A stretch of DNA of 64,000 nt. Origin: Streptomyces sp. MMBL 11-1 (GTDB taxonomy: Bacteria; Actinomycetota; Actinomycetes; Streptomycetales; Streptomycetaceae). Location: NCBI RefSeq assembly GCF_028622875.1, contig NZ_CP117709.1, forward strand, positions 7,257,001 through 7,321,000. Reading direction: 5' to 3'. This document shows, piece by piece, positions 40,728-51,166 of this stretch. Numbering within the stretch: position 1 is the stretch's first letter; every line of letters starts with the position of its first letter. The translations under genes and the position numbers were made by a program. The notes beneath the pieces are model-generated. The model was not told the DNA's origin, ran no database searches, and worked only from the letters and a program-made list of their open reading frames with translations.

Positions 40728-41729
40728 ATGCAGAACGTGGATTCCTGGCGGAGCGTGGCGGCGGCGACCGGCCGGGCGGACCGGGCGGCGGCCGAGGCCG
40801 GGGTGCGGCGTGCCTATCGCACCGCCGGCCTGGCCGAGCCCGACCGGATCATCTGGGCCGCATCGCCCCGGGCCGCCGTCGAAACGGTGGAGAAGCTGGT
40901 CGACGCCGGCCGGTCGGTGCGCGAGGAGGTCCGCACCCGCCCGTGGGCCGAGGAACGCCGCCGGATGCACGACGAGCTGGGCCCGGCGGGCTGGTCGGCG
41001 CTCTGGTCCGCCACCGGAGCCCAGCTGTGGGAGACCACGGGCGCGCTCGCCGAGCGCATACGGACCGGTGTCGTCGCCGACCTGGCCCCCCGGCCCGAGG
41101 ACGGGACGGCCGTGCGGCTGGTGCTCCTGGACGCCGTGCTCGGCCAGCACGACGCCGCCTGGCTCGCCGCCTTCGACGGGCGGGGCGACCGGCTGGCGGG
41201 CCTCGCGGAGGTGGCCCGCAGCGCCGGCTGGTGGTGGCCCTACGAGCACGCCGCGGTCATCAGTGAGCGGCCCGACGTCCTCCACCGCGACGAGGCGGGC
41301 CGGCTCGACCACGGCGAGGGACCGGCCCTCGCCTACGGGGACGGGTTCGCCCTCCACGCCTGGCGCGGCATGCCTGTTCCCGCCGCGTTCCTGGCCGAGC
41401 TGTCCTCCCTCACGCCCGAGCGGATCCGCGCCGAGGAGAACGCGGAGCTGCGCCGCGTGATGCTGGAGTTCTACGGCTACGACCGGTATCTCACGGAGTC
41501 GGGCGCCGAGCCCGTCCACCGTGACGGGACGGGCGTCCTCTGGCGCATCGCCCTCGACGGGGACGAGGACGTGGTGATGGTCGAGGTGGTCAACTCCACC
41601 CCCGAGCCGGACGGCAGGTACCGCACCTACTGGCTGCGCGTGCCGCCCGCCACCCGGACCGCTCAGGACGGCGTCGCCTGGACGTTCGGACTGGACGGGG
41701 CGGCCTACGCACCGGTGCGCCAGACCTGA
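40728..41729 (+). CDS. DUF6745 domain-containing protein
   Basis: A 333-aa soluble protein. Conserved features seen are RIIWAASPRAAVE, SAGWWWPYEHAAVISERP, the stretch HRDEAGRLDHGEGPALAYGDGFALHAWRG and PERIRAEENAELRRVMLEFYGYDRYL near residue 235-260. No transmembrane segment. DUF6745 proteins are described only by sequence. It forms a two-gene operon with the 108-aa protein. The repeat-protein cassette is transcribed away from the shared promoter region. Confidence 0.8.
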   Translation: MQNVDSWRSVAAATGRADRAAAEAGVRRAYRTAGLAEPDRIIWAASPRAAVETVEKLVDAGRSVREEVRTRPWAEERRRMHDELGPAGWSALWSATGAQLWETTGALAERIRTGVVADLAPRPEDGTAVRLVLLDAVLGQHDAAWLAAFDGRGDRLAGLAEVARSAGWWWPYEHAAVISERPDVLHRDEAGRLDHGEGPALAYGDGFALHAWRGMPVPAAFLAELSSLTPERIRAEENAELRRVMLEFYGYDRYLTESGAEPVHRDGTGVLWRIALDGDEDVVMVEVVNSTPEPDGRYRTYWLRVPPATRTAQDGVAWTFGLDGAAYAPVRQT

Positions 41730-41875
41730 CCCGAGAGGCCGGGGGGGCAGCGGAGCCGGGCCGGGAAGCCGAGGCCAAGGGACCGAGGGGCAGGCGAGCA
41801 GGGGAGCAGGGGGGGCGGGCCGGGCGGGGGACACGGCGCGGCCGGTGCGCCGGGTGTCCGGGCCCGGCCTTGCCG

Positions 41876-43092
<1,217 letters not shown>

Positions 43093-43190
43093 CGACGCCG
43101 GCGGGCCGGTTGCCCCGTTCAGCATCTACTGCTCGCCCCGTCGTACAGGCCGATCATAATGAGACGACACCGACTCCCTCAGGAGATGTT

Positions 43191-44390
43191 GTGACCGGCG
43201 CTGACTACTTGCTTCCGCTCCGCACGAAACTGCGCTCGATGCGCACCGAGCCCTTCGGGGCCGATCCGGCCGGAGCACGGATGGAGCGCATCCGCCGCTC
43301 GCCCCATTTTGTCGACGGAGCGTTCCAGAACCCGGTGGGGGCCCGGACCAGGCCCTCCGGGTCCACCGTCGAATTCGCCAAGATCTACTTCCACAAGGAG
43401 CAGCGGGCCCGCAGGGCGCCCACGGGCACCGTGCCCGTCCACGGTACGACCCTCGCCGATCTGGCCGTTCCCCCTGCCACCGGTCTCCGGCTGACCTGGA
43501 TGGGCCATTCCAGTGTGCTGGCGGAGATCGACGGCCGACGGATCCTGTTCGACCCGGTCTGGGGCGAGCGCTGTTCCCCGTTCCCGTTCGCCGGGCCCAA
43601 GCGCCTGCACCCCACTCCGCTGTCGCTGGCCGCGCTCGGGCCCGTCGACGTGGTCGTGATCTCCCACGACCACTACGACCACCTCGACCTGCCGACGATC
43701 CGTGCCCTGGCCGGCACCGACACGGTCTTCGCCGTGCCACTCGGGGTCGGAGCCCATCTGGAGCGCTGGGGCGTACCCGCGAGCCGGATGCACGAACTCG
43801 ACTGGAACGAGACCGCGACCGTCGCCGGGATCAGCCTCACCGCCACCCCCGCACGCCACTTCTGCGGTCGCGGGCTGCGCAACCAGCAGCACACCCTGTG
43901 GGCCTCGTGGGCCGTCACGGGGCCCGAGCACCGCATCTACCACAGCGGGGACACCGGCTATTTCCCCGGCTTCCGGGACATCGGCGCCGAGCACGGGCCC
44001 TTCGACGCCACCATGATCCAGATCGGCGCGTACTCGAAGTACTGGCCGGACATCCACATGACCCCCGCCGAAGGCATGCGCGCGCACCTGGACCTCCAGG
44101 GCGGCCGCCCCCACGGAGTGCTGCTGCCGATCCACTGGGGCACCTTCAATCTGGCGCCGCACGCCTGGGCGGAGCCGGGCGAGTGGACGAAGGACGCCGG
44201 CGAGGAGGCCGGGCAGGCGGTGGCGTTCCCTCGGCCGGGTGAACCCTTCGAGCCGGACGGAACTCTCCCCGTGGAGCCGTGGTGGCGACCGCTGTCCACC
44301 TCGCTCGCCCGCCCGTGGCGCCGCACCGAAGCGCAGGCCGGCCCCGCGCCGGCGGCGCGGGGCGATCTCGACCTCGCCGGCGAGCGCTGA
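43191..44390 (+). CDS. MBL fold metallo-hydrolase (NAPE-PLD/UlaG-like)
   Basis: A 399-aa metallo-beta-lactamase-fold enzyme. The dinuclear metal motif VVISHDHYDHLDLP (HxHxDH) is at about residues 160-173. Later ligands are in TPARHFCGRG, YHSGDTGYFPGF and LPIHWGTFNL. LTWMGHSSVLAEI and LFDPVWGERCSPF match NAPE-PLD-type phospholipase/UlaG-type hydrolases. GTG 43191 has AGGAG upstream. Confidence 0.88.
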   Translation: MTGADYLLPLRTKLRSMRTEPFGADPAGARMERIRRSPHFVDGAFQNPVGARTRPSGSTVEFAKIYFHKEQRARRAPTGTVPVHGTTLADLAVPPATGLRLTWMGHSSVLAEIDGRRILFDPVWGERCSPFPFAGPKRLHPTPLSLAALGPVDVVVISHDHYDHLDLPTIRALAGTDTVFAVPLGVGAHLERWGVPASRMHELDWNETATVAGISLTATPARHFCGRGLRNQQHTLWASWAVTGPEHRIYHSGDTGYFPGFRDIGAEHGPFDATMIQIGAYSKYWPDIHMTPAEGMRAHLDLQGGRPHGVLLPIHWGTFNLAPHAWAEPGEWTKDAGEEAGQAVAFPRPGEPFEPDGTLPVEPWWRPLSTSLARPWRRTEAQAGPAPAARGDLDLAGER

Positions 44391-44436
44391 CCGGATACGC
44401 CGCGGGGCGGCCCGCCCGCAGGTTGTCCGGCCGGTT

Positions 44437-44934
44437 TCAGCACCGGCCCTCCGCGACGGTGATGGAGAGGCTGACCGTGATGTTCTCCAGCGCCGACTCG
44501 GGCTCCGGCGGCGACACGCTCAGACAGAACGTGGCGTCGACGTCCTTCGCCGTGACCTCGAACAGGTCGACGGACGGGTCCGCGTCCTCGTCGTAGGGAT
44601 CGTTCGCGTCCTCGACGTACACCACGCCGCCGGTCGAGGGGCCTTCGCCGCTCTCCTCCAGCGCGTCGCGGATCAGACGGTCGTAACCGCCGGTCCATGT
44701 GCTGAAGGTGTGCCGCTCCGACTCCAGGTCCCGGACGGCCGTGTGCACGGCGTCGCGCAACTCACCCTCGCTCCACGAAGAACTCGCGAAGAGGTAGTAC
44801 ATGCCCCCGGCGGCGAACAGCAGGGATCCGATGATGAGGGCGACACCGATCGGATGGTTCGGGTTGTAGACGTATCGACTTGTCCCCCAGTTCGAGCGGA
44901 CGAATACCGGTTCGTCGTCATGGTCCTTGCTCAT
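44437..44934 (-). CDS. Hypothetical single-pass membrane protein
   Basis: A 165-aa protein with a short charged cytosolic N-terminus, one transmembrane helix (PIGVALIIGSLLFAAGGMYYLF, about residues 28-49) and an acidic extracellular domain. The latter is rich in Asp/Glu (VEDANDPYDEDADPSVDL) and ends VSLSITVAEGRC. I do not recognise the family. The ATG at 44934 gives the shortest N-terminus before the helix. Confidence 0.6.
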   Translation of the reverse strand: MSKDHDDEPVFVRSNWGTSRYVYNPNHPIGVALIIGSLLFAAGGMYYLFASSSWSEGELRDAVHTAVRDLESERHTFSTWTGGYDRLIRDALEESGEGPSTGGVVYVEDANDPYDEDADPSVDLFEVTAKDVDATFCLSVSPPEPESALENITVSLSITVAEGRC

Positions 44935-45102
44935 GTACGTGAGCGTAGGGCCACCTGGTTGATCATGCCGGGGCGTTGGGGTCACGCCGGGCTCGTCACC
45001 GACGAACCACGGCTCTCCGGACGGGCCGTAGCGTTCCCGGCACGCACCCGACACCGTCCGCGACGCAACGATCAGCGGCCGGTGAGCGTCTCATCGGGTG
45101 TG

Positions 45103-45582
45103 ATGGACCTTCCTGAGACCACGGACACCGTCGACACCCAGGACGAGCACGAGGACGAGCGGGTGCGGTCCGGCCCGCTGTGGCGCCATGCGCTGTGGGC
45201 GGCGCTCGTCACCGCCGCCGGAGTGACTCTGGGGTGGCTGGGCGCGCTGTTCCGCATCGGCCCGGAGGAGTACGGCCTGCCGCCCGCCGCTCCGGGGGCG
45301 CTCTGGCCCTATCTGCTCGCCTGGGCCGTGACCGGCCTGGTGCTGGGCGCCATCCTGCGGTTCGTGGCGGCCAAGGTGCCGGTCTACTCCCCGTCGGAGG
45401 TGCTCCTCGGTACCGTCATGATCGGTACCCGGCTGTCCTTGGGCTGGCGGCCGGAGCCCCTCGAAGTCGCGGGCCTGGCCGCGATCGCGCTGCTCCTGGT
45501 GGCCGTCTGGTGCGCTGTCGCCCTGCGTGGGGCGGCCGTCGTACGACGGTCCCAGGACGCTCAGGGCGTTTTTCCAAAGTAG
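45103..45582 (+). CDS. Hypothetical multi-pass membrane protein
   Basis: A 159-aa protein with an acidic N-terminus and about three hydrophobic helices (HALWAALVTAAGVTLGWLGALF, ALWPYLLAWAVTGLVLGAIL, VAGLAAIALLLVAVWCAVAL). No family recognised. Divergent from the preceding membrane protein. GTG 45100 is an equally possible start. Confidence 0.55.
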   Translation: MDLPETTDTVDTQDEHEDERVRSGPLWRHALWAALVTAAGVTLGWLGALFRIGPEEYGLPPAAPGALWPYLLAWAVTGLVLGAILRFVAAKVPVYSPSEVLLGTVMIGTRLSLGWRPEPLEVAGLAAIALLLVAVWCAVALRGAAVVRRSQDAQGVFPK

Positions 45583-45722
45583 CGCCGGACCACGAGGTGT
45601 TCCGCACGGCCCGGAAGCACCTCGTACGACACGCCGTGCACCCCGGCGCGGGGGGCGGGGACATGCCCGGCGCGCGGGGCACACTGGGGCGGCCCCCGGA
45701 TCCCCGTACGAAGGAGTGTGCC

Positions 45723-46151
45723 GTGGCACTCACCCGTGAAGAGCGCGAACAGTTCCTCGCCGAACCCCATGTCGCCGCACTGGCCGTCGCGTCGGGGAGC
45801 AGCGGCCGGGCCCCGCTCAGCGTCCCCATCTGGTACCAGTACACGCCGGGCGGCGACGTACGCGTTCTCACCGGCCGCACCTCGCGCAAGGCCGAACTGA
45901 TCGACGCGGCGGGCCGGTTCACGCTCCTGGTCGACCGGCTGGAGCCGACCATCCGTTACGTCTCCGTCGAGGGACCCGTCGTCGACACCCGCCCCGCCAC
46001 GCGGGCGGACCTGGAGGAGGTGTCGGCGCGCTACCTTCCGGCCGAGAAGGTCGCCGGTTACGTGGACTACGCCTGGGAGAACCACGGGGAGCAGGTGGTG
46101 ATCACCCTGCGCCCCGAACGCTGGGTCAGCTCGGACCTCGGCCAGGTCTGA
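45723..46151 (+). CDS. Pyridoxamine 5'-phosphate oxidase family (PPOX-like) protein
   Basis: A 142-aa split-barrel protein: LTREEREQFLAEPHVAALAV, SVPIWYQYTPGGDVRVLTG, LIDAAGRFTLLVDRLEP, ending VITLRPERWVSSDLG. Likely flavin- or F420-binding; substrate unknown. AAGGAG lies 7 nt before GTG 45723. It converges on the GAPDH gene across a strong hairpin. Confidence 0.85.
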   Translation: MALTREEREQFLAEPHVAALAVASGSSGRAPLSVPIWYQYTPGGDVRVLTGRTSRKAELIDAAGRFTLLVDRLEPTIRYVSVEGPVVDTRPATRADLEEVSARYLPAEKVAGYVDYAWENHGEQVVITLRPERWVSSDLGQV

Positions 46152-46255
46152 GCCTCGGCCGTGTCGTCAGCCCGGGGGAGTTCCGCCCCGCGGGTCCCGC
46201 CGACCTGCCTTCTGCGTCGACCCGCCCGCAGCGCCGACTCCCACTCGCCGGAGAC

Positions 46256-46295
46256 GGCCCGGTGCCCGGCAGGAGGATCTGCCGGGCACCGGGCC
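46256..46295. terminator. Bidirectional terminator
   Basis: A 16-bp perfect stem (GGCCCGGTGCCCGGCA at 46256-46271 with 46280-46295) with an 8-nt loop. It lies between the converging PPOX and GAPDH genes. Confidence 0.85.
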
Positions 46296-46314
46296 GAACG
46301 CGGCGGGCCCGGGG

Positions 46315-47760
46315 TCAGACCGCCGGGGCCGGGTACGTCGGGTACTCCACGCCGGAGACGTGCTGGACGACCCGGATGACCTGGCACGAGTAGCCGAACT
46401 CGTTGTCGTACCAGAGGTAGAGGATCGCGTTGTCGCCGTCGACCTTGGTGGCGCCCGCGTCGACGATCGAGGCGTGGCGCGAGCCGATGAAGTCGCTGGA
46501 GACCGCGTCGGGCGCGCTGATGAAGTCGATCTGCCGCTTGAGCGGCGAGGCCAGCGACACGTTGCGGAGGTAGTCGAGGACCTCCTCGCGGGTGGTCTCG
46601 CGCTCCAGCCGCAGGCTGAGGATCGCGATCGAGACGTCCGGCACCGGGACGCGGATGGAGCTGCCGGTGATCGGGGCGTCCAGGTCGGGCAGCGCCTTCG
46701 CCACGGCCGAGGCGGCACCGGTCTCGGTGATGACCATGTTGAGCGCCGCCGAACGGCCGCGGCGGTCTGAGCTGTGGTAATTGTCCAGCAGGTTCTGGTC
46801 GTTGGTGTAGGAGTGGACGGTCTCCACGTGCCCGCGCAGCACGCCGTACTCGTCCGCCATCGCCTTCAGCGGCGGCACGATCGCATTGGTCGTGCAGGAC
46901 GCGCAGGACAGGATCCGCTCGTCCGGCTTGATCGTGTCGTGGTTGACGCCGTGCACGATGTTGGGGACGTCGCCCTTGCCCGGTGCGGTGAGCACGACCT
47001 TGGCGATGCCCGCCCGGAGGTGCTTGGAGAGCCCCTCCCGGTCGCGCCACCGGCCGGTGTTGTCGATCAGGATGGCGTCCTTGATGCCGTACGCCGTGTA
47101 GTCGACCGTCGTCGGGTCGTCGGAGTAGATCACCTGGATCTCGTTGCCGTTGGCGATGATCTTGCTGTTCGCCTCGTCGACGGTGATCGTGCCCTGGAAC
47201 TGGCCGTGGATCGAGTCGCGCCGCAGCAGCGAGGCGCGCTTGACGATGTCCTGGCCGGAGCCCTTCCGGACGACGATGGCCCGCAGGCGCAGGCCGTTGC
47301 CCGAGCCGGCCTTCTCGATGAGCAGACGGGCCAGGAGCCGGCCGATGCGGCCGAAGCCGTAGAGCACCACATCACGGGACGCGCGGCGCTCGATCTTGTT
47401 GTCGCCCGTCGCCCCGGCGACGGCCTCGGCGGTGAACTCCTCGACCGAGAGCCCGCGCCCGTCGGCCCGGTACGTCGCGGCCAGCATGCCTATGTCGATC
47501 TGGGAAGGGCCGAGATCGAGCGTCGTCAGAGCCTTCAGGAAGGGCATCGTCTCGGTGACCGAGAGCTCCTCGCCCGCGATCTGCCGGGCGAAGCGGTGGG
47601 TCTTGAGGATGCTGACCACCGACTTGTTCACCAGGGAGCGGCTGTGCAGCAGGACGTTGACGTCCTGCTCGCGGTGCAGCTTCCCGATGATCGGGATCAT
47701 CGACTCCGCGATCTCCTCGCGGTGCATCCAGTTGGTGAACGAGTCGTCATTGACAGTCAC
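46315..47760 (-). CDS. Glyceraldehyde-3-phosphate dehydrogenase with N-terminal extension (GapB-like)
   Basis: A 481-aa GAPDH. The catalytic Cys lies in LSCASCTTNAIVPPL, the NAD(P)-binding region is VVLYGFGRIGRLLARLL at about residues 131-147, and DNEFGYSCQVIRVV is near the end. The ~125-residue N-terminal extension (starting NDDSFTNWMHREEIAE) makes it longer than the usual ~335 aa. This matches the ~480-residue GapB type that in Corynebacterium favours the gluconeogenic direction with NADP. Start GTG 47760; no strong ribosome-binding site. Confidence 0.9.
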   Translation of the reverse strand: MTVNDDSFTNWMHREEIAESMIPIIGKLHREQDVNVLLHSRSLVNKSVVSILKTHRFARQIAGEELSVTETMPFLKALTTLDLGPSQIDIGMLAATYRADGRGLSVEEFTAEAVAGATGDNKIERRASRDVVLYGFGRIGRLLARLLIEKAGSGNGLRLRAIVVRKGSGQDIVKRASLLRRDSIHGQFQGTITVDEANSKIIANGNEIQVIYSDDPTTVDYTAYGIKDAILIDNTGRWRDREGLSKHLRAGIAKVVLTAPGKGDVPNIVHGVNHDTIKPDERILSCASCTTNAIVPPLKAMADEYGVLRGHVETVHSYTNDQNLLDNYHSSDRRGRSAALNMVITETGAASAVAKALPDLDAPITGSSIRVPVPDVSIAILSLRLERETTREEVLDYLRNVSLASPLKRQIDFISAPDAVSSDFIGSRHASIVDAGATKVDGDNAILYLWYDNEFGYSCQVIRVVQHVSGVEYPTYPAPAV

Positions 47761-48180
47761 AAGTTTATCTTTCGAGCTAGGCGGCGCTCATATGGTAACC
47801 GGCAGCCTTGCTGCCCCTTCGGGTGGCCCCTGCCTGCGGGTGAACCCCGTGGCGGCGCCCTGTGCGCGGTCCTGGCGGGCCGGAAGTGTCCAGCATGTGG
47901 GCAGCCGCCGACGCTACGGGGCGATCGGGGGTCAAGGCGGTGCAATCGGGCGCACGTACGAGGGCTCATACCAGAGTGGGACGGATGGCGGGCAAGTTCG
48001 ACAACTGCCCGTCGCGCATACGTCATTGACGACTACCGTGTGTGCCCGGTGATCAACGGTGGGCTCATGACGTTCGGCCCGCCCGACCGATGACCCGCGC
48101 CCGACCGACCACCGTAGGGGCCACCACATGGACGCCGGCATGACCGTCGATCCCCGGTGCCCCCTGTACCGAGGACGCTG
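47761..48180. other. Gene-free interval
   Basis: About 420 bp between the GAPDH start and the conservon. It must contain divergent promoters. I see no recognisable RNA, repeat or operator. Confidence 0.5.
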
Positions 48181-50361
48181 ATGTCTCAACTTCGCGCACC
48201 CGACGCGCGACCGGACCGCCGTGAAGGCGGGCGGCACGGCCGCCCCGGCACGCGCGCCCACTCGGCCACGAGCAGGCCGCGTGCCGCGGGGCCTCCTCCC
48301 GAGGCCCGCATGCGCCCCCAGCTGCTTCGGACCGCACTGCTCCCGGCCATCGCTGCCGTGCTCAGCGGCGCCGCGGCCGTCATCTTCACCGTCCGCGCCG
48401 GAGCCGTCGGCTCCTCGCCCAGCCTCTGGGCGGCGCTCGGTGGATCCGGTGCGCTCGCCGTCGCCGCCGTCGCCGCCGCCTACCTCGGCGCCAACCGCGT
48501 CGCGGGCCAGGTGCTCGACCGGGCCCTCGCGCTCCGGCGTCTCAGCGCCCAGGGCCAGGCGGAGCTGCAACGGGTGGTGGAACAGCTCCGTAACGGGGAA
48601 ACCGTCGCCACCCGGCAGCCGCCGCAGCCCACCGCGCCCGGTTCCGACGCCTTCGACCTGCTCGGCCAGGAGATGGCGCGGTCCCAGGAAGCCGCCGTCG
48701 CCGCGGTCCTCCAGGCGTCCCAGCTCTTCAGCAACGCGGGCAACGAACAGAAGGTCGAGGTCTTCGTCAACCTCGCGCGACGGCTGCAATCCCTCGTCCA
48801 CCGCGAGATCCAGATCCTCGACGAGCTGGAGCACGAGGTCGAGGACCCCGACCTCCTCAAGGGCCTCTTCCACGTCGACCATCTCGCCACCCGGATCCGC
48901 CGCCACGCGGAGAACCTCGCCGTGCTCGGCGGGGCCGTCTCCCGGCGGCAGTGGAGCAACCCGGTCACCATGACCGAGGTGCTCCGCTCGGCCATCGCCG
49001 AAGTCGAGCAGTACCCCCGGGTCAAGCTGGTCCCGCCGATAGAGGGCACCCTGCGCGGCCACGCCGTCGCCGACGTGATCCACCTGCTGGCCGAGCTGGT
49101 CGAGAACGCCACGGTGTTCTCGGCCCCGCACACCCAGGTGCTGCTGCGGGTCCAGCACGTCACCGCCGGCCTCGCCCTGGAGGTGGAGGACCGGGGTCTG
49201 GGGATGCCGGACCACGAACAGCAGCGGATGAACGCCCTGCTCTGCGACCCCGACCAGGTCAACGTCGCCCACCTGCTGCAGGACGGCCGGATCGGCCTGT
49301 TCGTCGTCTCGGCCCTGGCCCGCCGCCACGGCATCGCCGTCCGGCTGCAGAGCAACATCTACGGCGGTACGCAGGCGGTGCTGGTCCTCCCGCAGTCGCT
49401 GCTCGGGACCGATCCCGACGCCCCGCAGCCGCCCGACGCCGCGCCCGTACCGCCCCCCGGCGCCGTGCACCGGCCGCCCGTCGAGGCCGGAACCCCCGTC
49501 GCCCCGCCGAAGAGCGGGGCGTCGAGGCCCGAGGCCCCGGCCGGGACGTCCGCGGACGGCTCGCACCAGGGGACCGGCCACGGGCAGAACGGCCGCCCCC
49601 AGGCCCGGGCGGCCGATCAACGGCAGGAGGACGGCCGCCCGCAACCGGCAGCGGGCGGCGCCCCGCCCCTCCCGCTGCGCGCCGAGCGCGCCGACCGCCC
49701 GACTCCGCACGCCTCCCCGCCCGGGCACGGGAGCAGGACCGACCCGGCGGCCCTCCACGAGCGCGAGGACCGGCCGGCCCCGTCCCGCTCCCGGCCCGAA
49801 CTGCCGAAGCGGACGAACCAGGAATCCCTCGTCCCGCAGCTGCGCGAGGCGCCCGCCCCGCGTGTCGAGGACGAGCACGCCGTCCACGACCCCGGGCTCA
49901 TGGCGGCCTTCCGGCGCGGCGTCGATCTCGCCGAGGCCCGGACCGCCCAGGAGGAGAGCCCCGACGGCGGACACGGGGCCCCCGGCCGCACGGGGGCCGG
50001 GGGGCAGACCGCGCTCGACGCCCCGCTGGAGTGCCTCGCGCCCCTTCCCGTACGCGGAGCCACCGCCCCGCCGGACCTCCCCGCCCCGCCCGACCGCCCG
50101 GGCCCGCCCGACCTCCCCGGTCCGGCCGTCGCGTCGCGGCCGGACCACCCACTGCCCGCGGCCGGCCCGCCCGTACCGGACAGCTACCCGCCTGACGCGT
50201 ATCCGCACGACAGCCCCGCCTACCAGCGCGGCACCCACGCCGAGAGGGCCCACGACCGCGAACCGGGCCGGCCCGGAGCGTTCGCCGGGGATCCCTTCCT
50301 GCCGGGCCGGACGGTCCCGGAACCCCGCAAAGACACCACCTTCAAGGAGCAGACACCATGA
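48181..50361 (+). CDS. Conservon sensor histidine kinase-like protein (CvnA)
   Basis: A 726-aa membrane sensor, first gene of a streptomycete conservon. A basic cytosolic N-terminus (~45 aa) is followed by two transmembrane helices (LLPAIAAVLSGAAAVIFTV; LWAALGGSGALAVAAVAAAYLG) and a helical region. The histidine-phosphorylation-like helix is HLATRIRRHAENLAVLGG (about residue 240-257). A HATPase domain follows (ELVENATVFSAPH N-box; LEVEDRGLGM G1; FVVSALARRHGI). The last ~300 residues are a Pro/Ala/Arg-rich disordered tail. GAGGA precedes ATG 48181. Confidence 0.88.
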   Translation: MSQLRAPDARPDRREGGRHGRPGTRAHSATSRPRAAGPPPEARMRPQLLRTALLPAIAAVLSGAAAVIFTVRAGAVGSSPSLWAALGGSGALAVAAVAAAYLGANRVAGQVLDRALALRRLSAQGQAELQRVVEQLRNGETVATRQPPQPTAPGSDAFDLLGQEMARSQEAAVAAVLQASQLFSNAGNEQKVEVFVNLARRLQSLVHREIQILDELEHEVEDPDLLKGLFHVDHLATRIRRHAENLAVLGGAVSRRQWSNPVTMTEVLRSAIAEVEQYPRVKLVPPIEGTLRGHAVADVIHLLAELVENATVFSAPHTQVLLRVQHVTAGLALEVEDRGLGMPDHEQQRMNALLCDPDQVNVAHLLQDGRIGLFVVSALARRHGIAVRLQSNIYGGTQAVLVLPQSLLGTDPDAPQPPDAAPVPPPGAVHRPPVEAGTPVAPPKSGASRPEAPAGTSADGSHQGTGHGQNGRPQARAADQRQEDGRPQPAAGGAPPLPLRAERADRPTPHASPPGHGSRTDPAALHEREDRPAPSRSRPELPKRTNQESLVPQLREAPAPRVEDEHAVHDPGLMAAFRRGVDLAEARTAQEESPDGGHGAPGRTGAGGQTALDAPLECLAPLPVRGATAPPDLPAPPDRPGPPDLPGPAVASRPDHPLPAAGPPVPDSYPPDAYPHDSPAYQRGTHAERAHDREPGRPGAFAGDPFLPGRTVPEPRKDTTFKEQTP

Positions 50362-50792
50362 CGACCGATATGCCGTCCGGTCAGGTCTCGGACCTGGACT
50401 GGCTGCTGAGCGGACTGGTACAACGCGTGCCCTACACACGCAGCGCGGTCCTGCTCTCCGCCGACGGGCTGGTGAAATCCGTGCACGGCATGGACCCCGA
50501 CAGCGCCGACCACATGGCGGCCCTGGCCGCCGGCCTGTACTCGCTCGGCCGCAGTGCCGGGGCCCGCTTCGGCGACAACGGGGACGTACGACAGGTGGTC
50601 GTCGAACTGGACTCCACGCTCCTGTTCGTCTCCACCGCGGGATCCGGCACCTGTCTCGCCGTCCTCTCGGGACGCGAGGCGGACGCCGCGGTGCTCGGCT
50701 ACGAGATGGCGATGCTGGTCAAGAGCGTCCGCCCCTATCTGACGACCCCGCTGCGGCAGCCGGCCGGGGCGCCGTTCCCTCCGGGGCGCTGA
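50358..50792 (+). CDS. Roadblock/LC7 domain protein (CvnB)
   Basis: A 144-aa small regulatory GTPase-associated roadblock protein. LDWLLSGLVQRVPYTRSAVLLSADGLVKSVHG and LLFVSTAGSGTCLAVLSG show the fold. In conservons it pairs with the GTPase two genes downstream in a membrane-bound G-protein-like complex. ATGA overlap with the sensor gene. Confidence 0.9.
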   Translation: MTTDMPSGQVSDLDWLLSGLVQRVPYTRSAVLLSADGLVKSVHGMDPDSADHMAALAAGLYSLGRSAGARFGDNGDVRQVVVELDSTLLFVSTAGSGTCLAVLSGREADAAVLGYEMAMLVKSVRPYLTTPLRQPAGAPFPPGR

Positions 50793-50794
50793 GG

Positions 50795-51166
50795 ATGCCG
50801 GCCCCGCAGGACGGGCCCCTGCTCGACGACGCGGCAGGCCGGCTGATCCGCCCGTACACGATCAGCAACGGCCGCACCCGGCCGTCCACCGCCTTCGACC
50901 TGCTGTCCCTCATCATGGCCACGGGCATCGAGCCGGACATTCCGCTCGGCCCGGAGCACGCGGTGGCCCTCGGTATGTGTGAAGGGCCGATGTCCGTCGC
51001 CGAGATCGCCGCGCACCTCCGACTGCCGGCGGTCGTCGCCAAGGTCATCCTCTCCGACCTGGTCGCCTGCGGCGCGGTCACCGCGCACGCTCCCGCCTTC
51101 CACGACATGCCCACCGACCGATCCCTGCTGGAGGCAGTGCTCGATGGTTTACGACGACAGCTCTGA
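50795..51166 (+). CDS. DUF742 protein (CvnC)
   Basis: A 123-aa DUF742 protein: LIRPYTISNGRTRPS and the winged-helix-like MSVAEIAAHLRLPAVVAKVILSDLVACGAV. Third component of the conservon. The ATG is 2 bp after the upstream stop. Confidence 0.88.
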   Translation: MPAPQDGPLLDDAAGRLIRPYTISNGRTRPSTAFDLLSLIMATGIEPDIPLGPEHAVALGMCEGPMSVAEIAAHLRLPAVVAKVILSDLVACGAVTAHAPAFHDMPTDRSLLEAVLDGLRRQL

